Translations under genes and position numbers: made by a program
Shown here: one piece after another, positions 1-8,457 of the stretch
How positions within the stretch are numbered: the first letter of the stretch is position 1
How the letters are laid out: each line of letters opens with the position of its first letter
The notes under the pieces: model-generated
Databases searched by the model: none
What the model saw: the letters and a program-made list of their open reading frames with translations, nothing else
What the model was told of the DNA's origin: nothing
Source of the DNA: Bacteroidales bacterium
GTDB taxonomy: Bacteria > Bacteroidota > Bacteroidia > Bacteroidales > Muribaculaceae
NCBI GenBank assembly: GCA_900768685.1
Contig: CAAGDX010000005.1
Coordinates: 6,424 to 70,423 of the forward strand
Length of the DNA: 64,000 nucleotides
Direction of reading: 5' to 3'

Positions 1-801
1 GAATACTTACCTATAAGCAGCAGCGGACACCTTGAAATTTTCCGCCAGGTGCTGGGTATAGACCTTGCAGGCAAAGAATCACTTGCTTTTGATGTCACGC
101 TCCACGTGGCAACGGTGCTTTCCACTGTAGTGGTGCTATGGCACGAGTTTATGCCGCTGTGCAAAAGTTTTTTCACTTTCCGCCGCGATGACAATTTCTA
201 CTATGTGCTGAAAATACTCGTTTCATGTATTCCGGTAGCGATAGTGGGACTGATGTTTAAGAAAGAGGTGGAAAAGTTCTTTGAAGGCGACCTGATGATA
301 GTGGGTATCTGCTTGATAGTTACGTCATTACTCCTTGCCTTCGCGTATTTCTTCCGCACATCGCCCATAGCCGCACTGAAAGGCAAAAACGCAGGCGAAG
401 GCAGAGAAATAGGTTGGTTTGACGCACTTATAATCGGTATCGCACAGGCAGTGGCAGTTCTTCCGGGACTTAGCCGCTCCGGCTCCACTATTGCCACAGG
501 TATCTTGATAGGCAACAAACGCGACAAAGTGGCAACATTCTCATTTTTTATGGTAATTATCCCCATTCTCGGCGAGGCTCTGCTCCACGTGAAAGATATG
601 CTCTTCCCGGACGAAGTGGAAGCTGCGGAACAGGCGGCACAAGCGGCAGTGGGAGTGCTTCCGCTCTTGATAGGCTTCATCGCCGCATTTATAGTGGGTT
701 GCCTTGCTTGCAAATGGATGATAAACTTGGTGAAAAAAGGCAAACTGATATGGTTTGCAGTATATTGCCTCATAGTTGGTATTATTTGTTTTGTGGCTTG
801 A
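1..801 (+). CDS. uppP: Undecaprenyl-diphosphatase UppP/BacA, 5' end cut by window
   Basis: Integral membrane enzyme that dephosphorylates undecaprenyl pyrophosphate so the lipid carrier of peptidoglycan and O-antigen precursors can be reused. The reading frame is open from base 1 and already encodes the N-terminal family motif EYLPISSSGHLEI, so the gene begins upstream; the GTG at 49 is internal. The second signature, LPGLSRSGSTIATG, is encoded near 460-507 and carries the catalytic Ser/Arg of the family. Several hydrophobic spans follow, including a C-terminal one ending at the stop. truB begins 13 bp later, a pairing common in Bacteroidota, so the genes are probably cotranscribed. Only the first residues of the protein are missing. 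Confidence 0.95.
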   Translation, partial: EYLPISSSGHLEIFRQVLGIDLAGKESLAFDVTLHVATVLSTVVVLWHEFMPLCKSFFTFRRDDNFYYVLKILVSCIPVAIVGLMFKKEVEKFFEGDLMIVGICLIVTSLLLAFAYFFRTSPIAALKGKNAGEGREIGWFDALIIGIAQAVAVLPGLSRSGSTIATGILIGNKRDKVATFSFFMVIIPILGEALLHVKDMLFPDEVEAAEQAAQAAVGVLPLLIGFIAAFIVGCLACKWMINLVKKGKLIWFAVYCLIVGIICFVA

Positions 802-814
802 TATATAGACGTTT

Positions 815-1531
815 ATGGATTTTATAACCGGCGAAATATTATACGTTGATAAGCCGCTGCGTTGGACATCGTTTGACGTGGTGAAACGTGTACGCGGGAT
901 AATACTCCGCAGGCTGCACAAAAAGAAATTCAAGGTGGGGCATGCCGGCACTCTGGACCCGCTTGCCACAGGTGTGATGATAATCTGCACCGGTAAAGCC
1001 ACAAAAAATATAGAAAATCTCCAGGCAGGAGTGAAAGAATACGTTGCGGAGGTTACTTTCGGTGCCACAACACCTTCCTTTGACCTTGAAACAGAGATAG
1101 ATGCAACATTCCCCACGGAACATATCACTCGTGAACTCGTGGAAGAAACGCTGAAAAAATTCGTGGGAGAAATAAAGCAAGTGCCACCTGCCTTCTCCGC
1201 CTGCAAAATAGACGGTCACCGTGCTTACAAAATGGCTCGCAAAGGCGAACAACCGGAACTCAAAGCCAAAACTCTCGTGATAGACGAAATAGAACTCACA
1301 GACTATGCTCAAGACAAAATCACGATTAGAATTGTGTGTAGCAAAGGTACGTATATCAGGGCTTTAGCTCGTGATATCGGACTTGCTCTCGGCACCGGAG
1401 CACACCTGACGGCACTCCGCCGCACCCGCGTGGGCAACGTCCGCATAAAGGACTGCCTGACTGTGGAAGATGCCACGAAACTACTTGAAACAACGGAAAT
1501 CACCATTCCGGAAGATGCAGAAGAAAACTGA
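815..1531 (+). CDS. truB: tRNA pseudouridine(55) synthase TruB
   Basis: Makes pseudouridine 55 in the T-loop of tRNAs. The 238-residue product carries the motif GHAGTLDPLATGVMI (about residues 43-57), which includes the catalytic Asp, and the downstream KIDGHRAYKMAR and CSKGTYIRALARDIG motifs of the TruB fold. It is shorter than the proteobacterial enzyme (about 310 residues) because the C-terminal PUA-like region is reduced, as is usual in this phylum. The ATG at 815 gives the expected N-terminus, with the LYVDKP motif near residue 10. It sits between uppP and queA in a probable operon, with a 51-bp gap to queA. Confidence 0.96.
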   Translation: MDFITGEILYVDKPLRWTSFDVVKRVRGIILRRLHKKKFKVGHAGTLDPLATGVMIICTGKATKNIENLQAGVKEYVAEVTFGATTPSFDLETEIDATFPTEHITRELVEETLKKFVGEIKQVPPAFSACKIDGHRAYKMARKGEQPELKAKTLVIDEIELTDYAQDKITIRIVCSKGTYIRALARDIGLALGTGAHLTALRRTRVGNVRIKDCLTVEDATKLLETTEITIPEDAEEN

Positions 1532-1582
1532 AACTTTTCACGTTTTACTACATAGATAACAAAAAAAAACAGTATCACTATA

Positions 1583-2632
1583 ATGAAACTTTCTCAATTC
1601 AAATTCCGCTTACCGCAAGAACTTATAGCACAGTTTCCAAGTGAACATCGTGACGAATGTCGCCTGATGGTTGCTAACAGAAAAACCGGTGAAATAGAAC
1701 ATAAAATCTTCAAAGAAATCATAAACTACTTTGAGGACGGTGATATGTTTATTTTCAACAATACCAGAGTGTTCCCGGCTAAACTTTACGGAAACAAGGA
1801 GAAAACAGGTGCACAAATAGAGGTGTTCCTCCTCCGTGAACTCAATGCGGAACATAAACTCTGGGACGTACTCGTGGAGCCGGCTCGCAAAATCCGTATC
1901 GGCAACAAACTCTACTTCGGCGAAGATGATTCCATGGTGGCTGAGGTGATTGATAACACCACTTCCCGAGGACGTACTCTCCGCTTCCTCTATGACGGTC
2001 CTCACGATGAATTTAAGAAAAATCTCTATGCACTGGGCATGACACCGCTCCCATCCTACATAAACCGTGACCCCGTGCCGGAAGATGAAGAAAACTATCA
2101 GACTATTTTCGCTACTAAAGAGGGTGCCGTAGTTGCTCCTTCCGCAGGACTGCACTTCAGTCGCGAACTGATGAAACGCCTTGAAATAAAGGGTGTTCAG
2201 CAGGAATTTATGACCGTCCACAGCGGACTTGGCAACTATCGCGACATTGACGTGGAAGACCTCACAAAACACCGTATGGACTCCGAGCAGGTTGAAATCC
2301 CGGAATCACTCGTGACACACGTAAATGCTACAAAAGATGCGGAACACAAAGTGGTGGCTGTAGGTTCTTCCGTTCTCCGTGCTATCTCCAGTGCCGTTTC
2401 TATGGGCGGACACATGAAAACGTACAGCGGATGGACAAACAAATTTATCTTCCCTCCATACGATTTCACCGTTACCGATGCTTTCATCACAAATTTCCAC
2501 ATGCCATACTCCACACTCCTGATGATGAGCTGTGCTTTCGGTGGCTATGAATTTACTATGAAAGCATACGAAACCGCTATCAAAGAGGGATATAAGTTTG
2601 GTGCTTACGGCGATGCATTACTCATTTTATAA
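1583..2632 (+). CDS. queA: S-adenosylmethionine:tRNA ribosyltransferase-isomerase QueA
   Basis: Transfers and isomerises the ribosyl part of AdoMet onto preQ1 at the wobble position of GUN-anticodon tRNAs, giving epoxyqueuosine. The 349-residue protein has the family start (MKLSQFKFRLPQELIAQFP), the motif FIFNNTRVFPAKLYG at about residues 55-69, and the conserved segments APSAGLHFS, VHSGLGNYRDI and NFHMPYSTLLMM. Its length is normal for the family. It is followed after 9 bp by the DUF2148 gene, so the two are probably translated from one message. No other queuosine genes are nearby, so the cell may salvage or make preQ1 elsewhere. Confidence 0.96.
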   Translation: MKLSQFKFRLPQELIAQFPSEHRDECRLMVANRKTGEIEHKIFKEIINYFEDGDMFIFNNTRVFPAKLYGNKEKTGAQIEVFLLRELNAEHKLWDVLVEPARKIRIGNKLYFGEDDSMVAEVIDNTTSRGRTLRFLYDGPHDEFKKNLYALGMTPLPSYINRDPVPEDEENYQTIFATKEGAVVAPSAGLHFSRELMKRLEIKGVQQEFMTVHSGLGNYRDIDVEDLTKHRMDSEQVEIPESLVTHVNATKDAEHKVVAVGSSVLRAISSAVSMGGHMKTYSGWTNKFIFPPYDFTVTDAFITNFHMPYSTLLMMSCAFGGYEFTMKAYETAIKEGYKFGAYGDALLIL

Positions 2633-2641
2633 GACCTCGCT

Positions 2642-3163
2642 ATGATAATAAACGAAAGAGACTCACGCGAAGAAAGAGCGCTGGAAGTGGCAAAACAAAT
2701 GCTCACCGCCGCTCGCACTGCCCCCAAGGGCAGAGGTTTTGATGCTGTGGAGGCTGCAATAGTGACAGGCGATGACATTCTCCGTCTTTCCGCAGAAATG
2801 ATGCGTCTGCACGAGGCTACGGGCAAACCGGTCTATCAGCGTGATTCGGAAAACATAAAAAAGGCACTTGCGATAGTGATAATAGGCACAAAATACAATC
2901 CATTAGGCTTAAACTGCGGCAACTGCGGTTTTCCCACTTGCGGTGAGAAACCTGCAGCTGCACCGTGTGCCGTCAGTTCCGTTGACGTGGGCATAGCCCT
3001 GGGCAGTGCCGTTGCTATGGCAGCGGATATGCGTGTGGATACTCGCATAATGTTTTCCGTAGGCATGGCGGCAAAAGCATTAGGCATCCTTGGCGGCGAT
3101 GTCACTCAAGTTTATGCCATTCCCGTCTCCATCTCATCCAAAAATCCATTTTTTGACAGATAA
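2642..3163 (+). CDS. DUF2148 ferredoxin-like domain protein
   Basis: The 173-residue soluble protein belongs to the DUF2148 'ferredoxin domain-containing' family, whose function is not established. A central Cys-rich motif, CGNCGFPTCGEKP with another Cys six residues later (about residues 98-117), could bind an iron-sulphur cluster or another metal. The N-terminal part is helical, and a Gly/Ala-rich region with GMAAKALGILGGD lies near the C-terminus. It starts 9 bp after queA and is probably the last gene of the uppP-truB-queA run. The 9-bp minisatellite starts just after its stop. Family membership is fairly sure; any redox role is inference. Confidence 0.8.
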   Translation: MIINERDSREERALEVAKQMLTAARTAPKGRGFDAVEAAIVTGDDILRLSAEMMRLHEATGKPVYQRDSENIKKALAIVIIGTKYNPLGLNCGNCGFPTCGEKPAAAPCAVSSVDVGIALGSAVAMAADMRVDTRIMFSVGMAAKALGILGGDVTQVYAIPVSISSKNPFFDR

Positions 3164-3170
3164 AAAGCAG

Positions 3171-3256
3171 GCTATTTGGCTAAATTAGCAGCAATAGCTA
3201 ATTTAGCTAACTTAGCTAATTTAGCTATCTTAGCTATAATAGCTATCTCTATTGCC
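3171..3256. repeat. 9-bp minisatellite (AGCTAnnnn), copy 1
   Basis: About eight imperfect 9-bp units of the form AGCTAATTT or AGCTATCTT run head to tail directly after the DUF2148 stop codon. Each unit contains the self-complementary AGCT core. Two further arrays of the same unit lie at 12210-12256 and 55190-55235, all immediately 3' of genes. No gene is seen here; the rest of the 3164-3393 gap holds the promoter of the next gene. Confidence 0.85.
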
Positions 3257-3319
3257 AAAAAATCCTATTAAATTTTCCCAAAACTGCAAACCTTTGGCAA
3301 AAAAGTCCAAAAAAGCGGG

Positions 3320-3349
3320 TTGCAAATAAACCTTTATCACTATTTTTGC
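3320..3349 (+). promoter_or_regulatory. Bacteroidota-type promoter for the His-rich protein gene
   Basis: TTG at 3320-3322, an 18-bp spacer and TATTTTTGC at 3341-3349 match the -33/-7 consensus of the phylum (TTTG and TAnnTTTG). The start codon of the gene lies about 40 nt downstream. Confidence 0.6.
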
Positions 3350-3393
3350 TCTTATAAGAAAAAACATTGTTTCACACTTAAAACCTCTTGATT

Positions 3394-4530
3394 ATGAAAC
3401 GACTTATTTACATCCTGACAATTATCCTTATCTGCGGAACCGTTACTATACCTGAAATTTCCGCTTCAGAAAGAGGTAGAAGTGAACAGAGTTCTCGCTC
3501 CGGACGTGGTGGCAGAACAAGCAGTTCGGACCGTTCTTCTTCCAGCCGTCAGAGCAGTAGCCGCAGCAGTAGGGAAAACAGAGGTGGCAGCAGTAGCAGC
3601 AACCGCACAAACCGCCCGAGTAGCGGCAAAGACAATGGCTCTTACCGTCCCGGCAATTCCGGAAATAGCGGTAACCACTCCGGCAGCTATAACCCCGGCA
3701 GCGGCAGAGATAACCGCCCGAGCACCGGCAAAGATAATGGCTCTTATCGTCCCGGCAATAGCGGTCACCACGATAATCACGGAAACCATTCCGGCAACAA
3801 TGGCTCTTATCGTCCCGGCAACAGCGGTCACCACGATAACCACGGGAACCACAGCGGCTCTTACCGCCCCGGCAACAGCGGTCACCACGATAACCACGGG
3901 AACCACAACGGCTCTTACCGTCCCGGCAATAGCGGTCACCACGACAACCACGGAAACCACAGCCACGGAGGCCACGGCTATCGTCCAAGACCGGAATACA
4001 ACGGACATCACTACGGACACATCTCTCGTCCGCCACATCGTCCATACCGCCCGGCTCCTATAGTGTATCACCGTCCCGCACCTCCCGTGTATTATCACCC
4101 TCACTGCCACATCACACCTCTCCAGGCACTTATAGGCGTGACGCTCGGAGTAGCATTTGACGCTTCCGTAAACGTTTTCCTGGGCAGAAACTACTATGTT
4201 GACGGTTACGACAACGACTACCTCTATATGCGTGACCTCTATGCTTACAACTACAGTTGGCCTGACGTAATGCTGTACTATTCAAACGGTTACCTCGCTT
4301 CATCACAGTTCCGCTATTCCACTTCTTACTATGATTGCGGTCGCTACAACAGTATCTACAATCAACTCTACGCTTCATACGGAGCACCTGCAATCCTCCA
4401 GAACATAAGCGGAGGCAGACGAGTAACCTGGTGGGGCTACGATAACAATTATATCACACTGGAATTTCTCTCTGAATATACCACAGGCTACGGCACAAGG
4501 TACTATACAAACCTCATTATAGGTAGATAA
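3394..4530 (+). CDS. Secreted Ser/Arg/Gly- and His-rich tandem-repeat protein
   Basis: Unrecognised 378-residue exported protein. The ATG at 3394 is preferred over an in-frame TTG at 3388 because it opens a clear signal peptide (MKRLIYILTIILICG, cut near ISA). A low-complexity region rich in Ser, Arg, Gly and Asn follows. About residues 115-190 hold four repeats of the form GSYRPGNSGHHDNHGNHS (18 residues, the first spacing 21), with five His per repeat. The C-terminal 140 residues are Tyr-rich and look folded, with one hydrophobic stretch (LQALIGVTLGVAF). The repeats could bind divalent metals or act as a flexible envelope spacer; both are inference. The gene is monocistronic, with its own promoter and a terminator at 4543-4581. 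Confidence 0.75.
   Translation: MKRLIYILTIILICGTVTIPEISASERGRSEQSSRSGRGGRTSSSDRSSSSRQSSSRSSRENRGGSSSSNRTNRPSSGKDNGSYRPGNSGNSGNHSGSYNPGSGRDNRPSTGKDNGSYRPGNSGHHDNHGNHSGNNGSYRPGNSGHHDNHGNHSGSYRPGNSGHHDNHGNHNGSYRPGNSGHHDNHGNHSHGGHGYRPRPEYNGHHYGHISRPPHRPYRPAPIVYHRPAPPVYYHPHCHITPLQALIGVTLGVAFDASVNVFLGRNYYVDGYDNDYLYMRDLYAYNYSWPDVMLYYSNGYLASSQFRYSTSYYDCGRYNSIYNQLYASYGAPAILQNISGGRRVTWWGYDNNYITLEFLSEYTTGYGTRYYTNLIIGR
3739..3963 (+). repeat. In-frame 54-bp tandem repeats coding the His-rich segment
   Basis: Four near-identical units start at about 3739, 3802, 3856 and 3910 (spacing 63, 54, 54 bp). They code for GSYRPGNSGHH-type repeats inside the preceding gene. The copies differ mostly at third codon positions, and all spacings are multiples of three, so gain or loss of units keeps the frame. 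Confidence 0.9.
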
Positions 4531-4542
4531 CACAAATAACGC

Positions 4543-4581
4543 AAAAAAGCGAGCGTCGGCAATCCGGCACTCGCTTTTTTT
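4543..4581. terminator. Bidirectional rho-independent terminator
   Basis: An A-run and GC-rich arm at 4543-4559 pair with 4564-4580 around a CAAT loop, with one mismatch, and a T-run follows. The hairpin lies between convergent genes (His-rich protein and the PLP enzyme) and can end transcription from both sides. Confidence 0.9.
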
Positions 4582-4599
4582 CTTGCTATTTGCAGTTCT

Positions 4600-5772
4600 T
4601 TATCCGAGAGCTTGTTTAATATCGTCAAAGAGGTCCTCAACATCCTCAAGACCAACGGAAAGACGGATTGTAGTGTCCAAAACATCCATTGCGGCACGCT
4701 GCTCAGCCGTGAACGGTCCAAAGATTGTGGAAGCCGGGTGGATGGCAAGCGTCTTGTTGTCAAAGAGGTTTGTGGCACGCTTGATAAGTTTCAGATTGTT
4801 CAGGAAATCAAAACAAGCCTGTTCATTTTCAAGGTCAATCGTTATCATAGCACCCGCAGTTTTGCCGTACTGTGCAGCAGCAATAGCGTGGAACGGGTGG
4901 TCCTCAAAACCAACGTAGTTCACTTTCTTTATGCCCTTGAGAGTGCGGAGTTTATGTGCCAGTTCCATAGTGTTTGCCGCCTGCATGGTGTAGCGAGCAT
5001 TGAGGTTTTCAAGTCCGAGAGTTTGCATATAAGCCACATGGGGAGTCATGTACGCACCCAGGTTCATAAGCACCTCGCGACGCATAGTCTCATTGAAACC
5101 TGCCACCGTGCCGTAGTCTATGATAAGTCCGCCGATAGTTGTAGCACCACCGGAAATGTATTTTGTGCTGGAGATAATCTCGATATCCACGCCCAGGCTG
5201 TGAGAGTCAAATTCCGTGAACGGAATAGCAGTGGTGTCTGCCACAAGAGGTGCACCGTGACTGTGTGCAATTTCCGCAAGCACGCGAGCATCTGCCACTT
5301 CCAGTTGAGGATTCGTCATAATTTCAAAGAAAAGGCAACAAGTATTGTCGTCAACTGCAGCCTTCACTTCCTCCGGATTGATAAGATTCACGGCGCGACA
5401 TTCCACGCCAAAGCGAGTTAAAGTCTTGGAAATCAGTGCAAAAGTATTACCAAAGAGGTGACGTGAAGTGACAATGTTTTTACCTGTAGCGGCAAGGCTG
5501 ATAAGAGTATTGCTGATAGCCGCCATACCGGAGTTTACGGCAATCACATCGCGAGCACCCGTGAGGAGTTTTATTCTTTCCTCAAAGTTTATAACCGTAG
5601 GATTCGTCACGCGAGAATAGTCCGGCTCATTTATTCTGCCGCAAAAAGCATCCGCCATAACGGTAGCATTGTCAAACTCGTAAGCATCCGTGTGATAAAC
5701 CGGCATTGCTATAGCACCGTAAGCATCACGGTGAGGAAAAGGTGTTTGTATTGCTAATGTCCTCTTTTTCAT
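4600..5772 (-). CDS. Cys/Met-metabolism PLP-dependent enzyme (O-acetylhomoserine sulfhydrylase-like)
   Basis: Member of the cystathionine gamma-synthase / O-acyl-homoserine sulfhydrylase / methionine gamma-lyase family of PLP enzymes, 390 residues, normal length. The PLP lysine lies in SSTKYISGG (about residue 207). Other family marks are YSRVTNPTV, GMAAISNTLISL and the PLP-binding VADTTAIPF. The exact reaction (sulfhydrylase, gamma-synthase or lyase) cannot be settled by eye; O-acetylhomoserine sulfhydrylase in methionine synthesis is the best guess. It starts 17 bp after tsaB on the same strand and shares its transcript. The terminator at 4543-4581 ends the unit. Confidence 0.85.
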   Translation of the reverse strand: MKKRTLAIQTPFPHRDAYGAIAMPVYHTDAYEFDNATVMADAFCGRINEPDYSRVTNPTVINFEERIKLLTGARDVIAVNSGMAAISNTLISLAATGKNIVTSRHLFGNTFALISKTLTRFGVECRAVNLINPEEVKAAVDDNTCCLFFEIMTNPQLEVADARVLAEIAHSHGAPLVADTTAIPFTEFDSHSLGVDIEIISSTKYISGGATTIGGLIIDYGTVAGFNETMRREVLMNLGAYMTPHVAYMQTLGLENLNARYTMQAANTMELAHKLRTLKGIKKVNYVGFEDHPFHAIAAAQYGKTAGAMITIDLENEQACFDFLNNLKLIKRATNLFDNKTLAIHPASTIFGPFTAEQRAAMDVLDTTIRLSVGLEDVEDLFDDIKQALG

Positions 5773-5789
5773 ATTGTTAAAACAATCTT

Positions 5790-6479
5790 TTAAAATAATT
5801 TCTTTGGTTTTGTTGCTTGAAATTCTTTAAGATAGCGAGGTGTGCAGTATGCCGTGTCTAAAAATTCACGGCGGGAATATGCTCTCTCCGCCAGTGCACA
5901 CATATCCACGGCAAGCGGCTTGATGTCGTCAATAAAAATGGCATTTTCGTGCTTTATTACGTCACGAACCTTGTCACTGCCATTACCGAAAAATGCCACT
6001 TTTCCCTCGCTGAGCCACTTGTCGAAACTGTCTGCTTGCACAATCAGCGGTGTCGGCTCCACAAGAGTGTTCAGGCTCAAGTCGTAAATGGCGGTATAAA
6101 CCTCCATGCGGCGAGCGTCTATCATTGGTGCATAAAGCACGTCAGGGTCAATGTCATTGCGAAACATTGCGGAAACTGCCATAAGTTGCAGTGTGTCAAT
6201 GCCTATCAGCGGCACATCAAGTGCGTATGCCAGTCCTTTCGCCTCGGAAAGTCCTATTCTGAGACCGGTGTAACTGCCCGGACCCATGCTTACCGCAATT
6301 GCATCAAGTTTGAGTTCTTTCTCACGAGCATAGTCAAGGCACCGTTTTATGTAGCCTGTGAGCAAAGTGGCGTGATTCTGTCCTTCAAACGTTTCCAAGT
6401 GGAAAAGAATCATGCCTTCTGCCGTCAGAGCGGCGGAACAAACCTCCGTTGACGTATCAATATTCAGTATTACTGCCAT
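5790..6479 (-). CDS. tsaB: tRNA threonylcarbamoyladenosine factor TsaB
   Basis: Partner of TsaD in making t6A37 of ANN-decoding tRNAs. The 229-residue product shows the ASKHA-type start MAVILNIDTSTEVCSAAL and the TsaB motif VSMGPGSYTGLRIGL (about residues 66-80). The frame stays open to 6500, but the start at 6479 is chosen because the upstream Met lies inside the -7 element and the conserved N-terminus begins at MAVIL. It is transcribed divergently from trpS and leads a two-gene unit with the Cys/Met enzyme. Confidence 0.95.
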   Translation of the reverse strand: MAVILNIDTSTEVCSAALTAEGMILFHLETFEGQNHATLLTGYIKRCLDYAREKELKLDAIAVSMGPGSYTGLRIGLSEAKGLAYALDVPLIGIDTLQLMAVSAMFRNDIDPDVLYAPMIDARRMEVYTAIYDLSLNTLVEPTPLIVQADSFDKWLSEGKVAFFGNGSDKVRDVIKHENAIFIDDIKPLAVDMCALAERAYSRREFLDTAYCTPRYLKEFQATKPKKLF

Positions 6480-6496
6480 AATTATATTATTATGGT

Positions 6497-6505
6497 GCAA
6501 AATTA
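6497..6505 (-). promoter_or_regulatory. -7 element for tsaB
   Basis: On the minus strand this reads TAATTTTGC, matching TAnnTTTG. Transcription would begin about 10 nt before the tsaB start at 6479. No clear -33 element was found. Confidence 0.45.
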
Positions 6506-6526
6506 CTCAAAATCTCTGAATTAAAA

Positions 6527-6557
6527 TTGCAATAAGCAAAATAAATAGTAACTTTGC
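6527..6557 (+). promoter_or_regulatory. trpS promoter
   Basis: TTG at 6527-6529, 19-bp spacer and TAACTTTGC at 6549-6557. The predicted start of transcription near 6562 leaves about 22 nt before the ATG at 6585 but only a few before the ATG at 6570, which supports the later start. Confidence 0.6.
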
Positions 6558-6584
6558 AGATTATATATAATGCAAACACAAGAT

Positions 6585-7670
6585 ATGAAAAAAATAATTC
6601 TAACAGGCGACCGCCCTACAGGTAAACTCCACCTGGGACACTACGTTGGTTCTCTGCGTCGCAGAGTGGAACTGCAAAACTCCGGTGAGTTTGACAAAAT
6701 CTTTGTTATGATAGCAGACGCTCAGGCACTTACAGATAATGCTGACAACCCTGAGAAAATTCGTCAAAATATTATTGAAGTTGCTTTGGACTATCTTTCC
6801 GTGGGTATAGACCCGGAAAAAACCACTATATTCATTCAGTCTGCCGTGCCGGAACTGACGGAACTGGCGTTTTACTATATGAACCTCGTCACCGTTTCAC
6901 GCGTACAGCGTAACCCGACTGTAAAAACGGAAATCAAAATGCGTAACTTCGAGCAGAGTATCCCTATGGGATTTTTCTCTTATCCAGTGAGTCAAGCATC
7001 TGATATTACGGCATTTAAGGCTACAACAGTGCCTGTGGGCGAAGACCAGGCTCCAATGATTGAACTTACTCGCGAAATCGTGGCTCGCTTTAACAATGTC
7101 TATGGCAACACCCTTGTGGAGCCGGAAATCCTATTGCCGGAAAATGCCGCTTGTCTGCGACTTCCCGGAACAGACGGCAAAGCCAAAATGAGCAAGTCTC
7201 TCGGCAACTGTATTTATCTCTCAGACAGCCCTAAAGACGTGGCAAAGAAAGTGAAAAGCATGTACACAGACCCGCAGCACCTCAATGTTTGCGACCCGGG
7301 ACACCTTGAAGGTAACTGCCCGTTTATCTACCTTGACGCTTTCTCTCGCCCGGAACATTTCCCGAAATATGCTCCGGACTATGCTTCGCTGCAGGAACTC
7401 AAGGACCACTACACTCGTGGCGGACTTGGCGATGGAACAGTGAAGAAAATCCTTATCAATATTCTGGAAGAAGAACTCCAACCAATCCGCGAACGTCGCC
7501 AAAAATACGAGCAAGACATTCCTGCCGTATATGAAATCCTCAAAAAAGGTACGGAAGAGGCTCGTAAAGTGGCTGCTCAGACGCTTGATGAAGTGAGAAA
7601 GGCAATGAAAATCAATTACTTTGATGATGCCGCCCTCATTTCTTCTCAAGCAGAGAAATATAAGAAATAA
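6585..7670 (+). CDS. trpS: Tryptophanyl-tRNA synthetase
   Basis: Class Ic synthetase that charges tRNA-Trp. From the ATG at 6585 the product is 361 residues and begins MKKIILTGDRPTGKLHLGHY, which carries the HIGH-type motif (HLGH). The KMSKS motif is present as GKAKMSKSLGN at about residue 203. The ATG at 6570 would add five residues but lies almost at the predicted transcription start. The gene is divergent from tsaB and is followed by trmD after 52 bp. Confidence 0.96.
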   Translation: MKKIILTGDRPTGKLHLGHYVGSLRRRVELQNSGEFDKIFVMIADAQALTDNADNPEKIRQNIIEVALDYLSVGIDPEKTTIFIQSAVPELTELAFYYMNLVTVSRVQRNPTVKTEIKMRNFEQSIPMGFFSYPVSQASDITAFKATTVPVGEDQAPMIELTREIVARFNNVYGNTLVEPEILLPENAACLRLPGTDGKAKMSKSLGNCIYLSDSPKDVAKKVKSMYTDPQHLNVCDPGHLEGNCPFIYLDAFSRPEHFPKYAPDYASLQELKDHYTRGGLGDGTVKKILINILEEELQPIRERRQKYEQDIPAVYEILKKGTEEARKVAAQTLDEVRKAMKINYFDDAALISSQAEKYKK

Positions 7671-7722
7671 TTAGCGGTTTTCTTCAGAAAAAGCCTCATT
7701 TACAACATATAAATAAGGAAAA

Positions 7723-8400
7723 ATGCGAATAGATATCCTGACAGTGCTCCCTGAAATCTTCGAGTCTCCCCTGGGCTGCTCCATTTTGAAACGTGCGGCA
7801 GACAAGGGACTTGTGGAGTATGCCATTCACAATATCCGCGACTACACCACGGACCGCCACCACAAGGTTGATGACTATCCTTTTGGCGGTGAGGCAGGTA
7901 TGGTGATGAAAATCGAGCCTGTTGACAGGTGTATCTCCGCACTCAAAGCCGAGCGACACTACGATGAGGTGATTTTCACCACTCCCGACGGTGAAATATT
8001 GAATCAGCCCATGGCAAACAGCCTTTCTATGGCTGAAAACATCATAATCCTTTGCGGACATTACAAGGGAGTGGATTATCGAATCCGCGAGCACCTGGTG
8101 ACGCGTGAGATTTCCATAGGCGACTATGTGCTGACGGGTGGCGAAATGCCGGCGATAATCATTGCCGATGCTATAGTGCGACTTATCCCCGGTGCTATCG
8201 GTGATGAGCAGTCTGCACTCAGCGATTCTTTCCAAGACAATCTCCTTGCGCCTCCGGTCTATACCCGCCCTGCGGACTACAATGGGTGGAAAGTGCCGGA
8301 CATTCTCCTTTCCGGACATGAAGCAAAAATTGCACAGTGGAAACACGAGCAGGCTGTGGAACGCACAAAGCGTCTCCGTCCCGGTCTTCTTGACGACTGA
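7723..8400 (+). CDS. trmD: tRNA (guanine-N1)-methyltransferase TrmD
   Basis: Makes m1G37 in tRNAs, a SPOUT-class knotted methyltransferase using AdoMet. The 225-residue protein begins MRIDILTVLPEIF and contains PFGGEAGMVMKIEP, the knot segment CGHYKGVDYRIRE and IGDYVLTGGEMPA (about residues 140-152), all diagnostic. In many bacteria trmD sits in the rpsP-rimM-trmD-rplS operon; here it lies between trpS and argD, so that operon is broken up. Confidence 0.96.
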   Translation: MRIDILTVLPEIFESPLGCSILKRAADKGLVEYAIHNIRDYTTDRHHKVDDYPFGGEAGMVMKIEPVDRCISALKAERHYDEVIFTTPDGEILNQPMANSLSMAENIIILCGHYKGVDYRIREHLVTREISIGDYVLTGGEMPAIIIADAIVRLIPGAIGDEQSALSDSFQDNLLAPPVYTRPADYNGWKVPDILLSGHEAKIAQWKHEQAVERTKRLRPGLLDD

Positions 8401-8457
8401 CGCAAGATGCTCTAAACAAGTATTTTAGGTTTAACGTTACACATAAAAGTGAAAAAG

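Noticed and set aside
3446..4110. Several frames of about 200 residues over the His-rich repeat gene
   Set aside because: Repetitive coding DNA leaves other frames open; only the + frame from 3394 has a signal peptide, promoter and folded C-terminal part.
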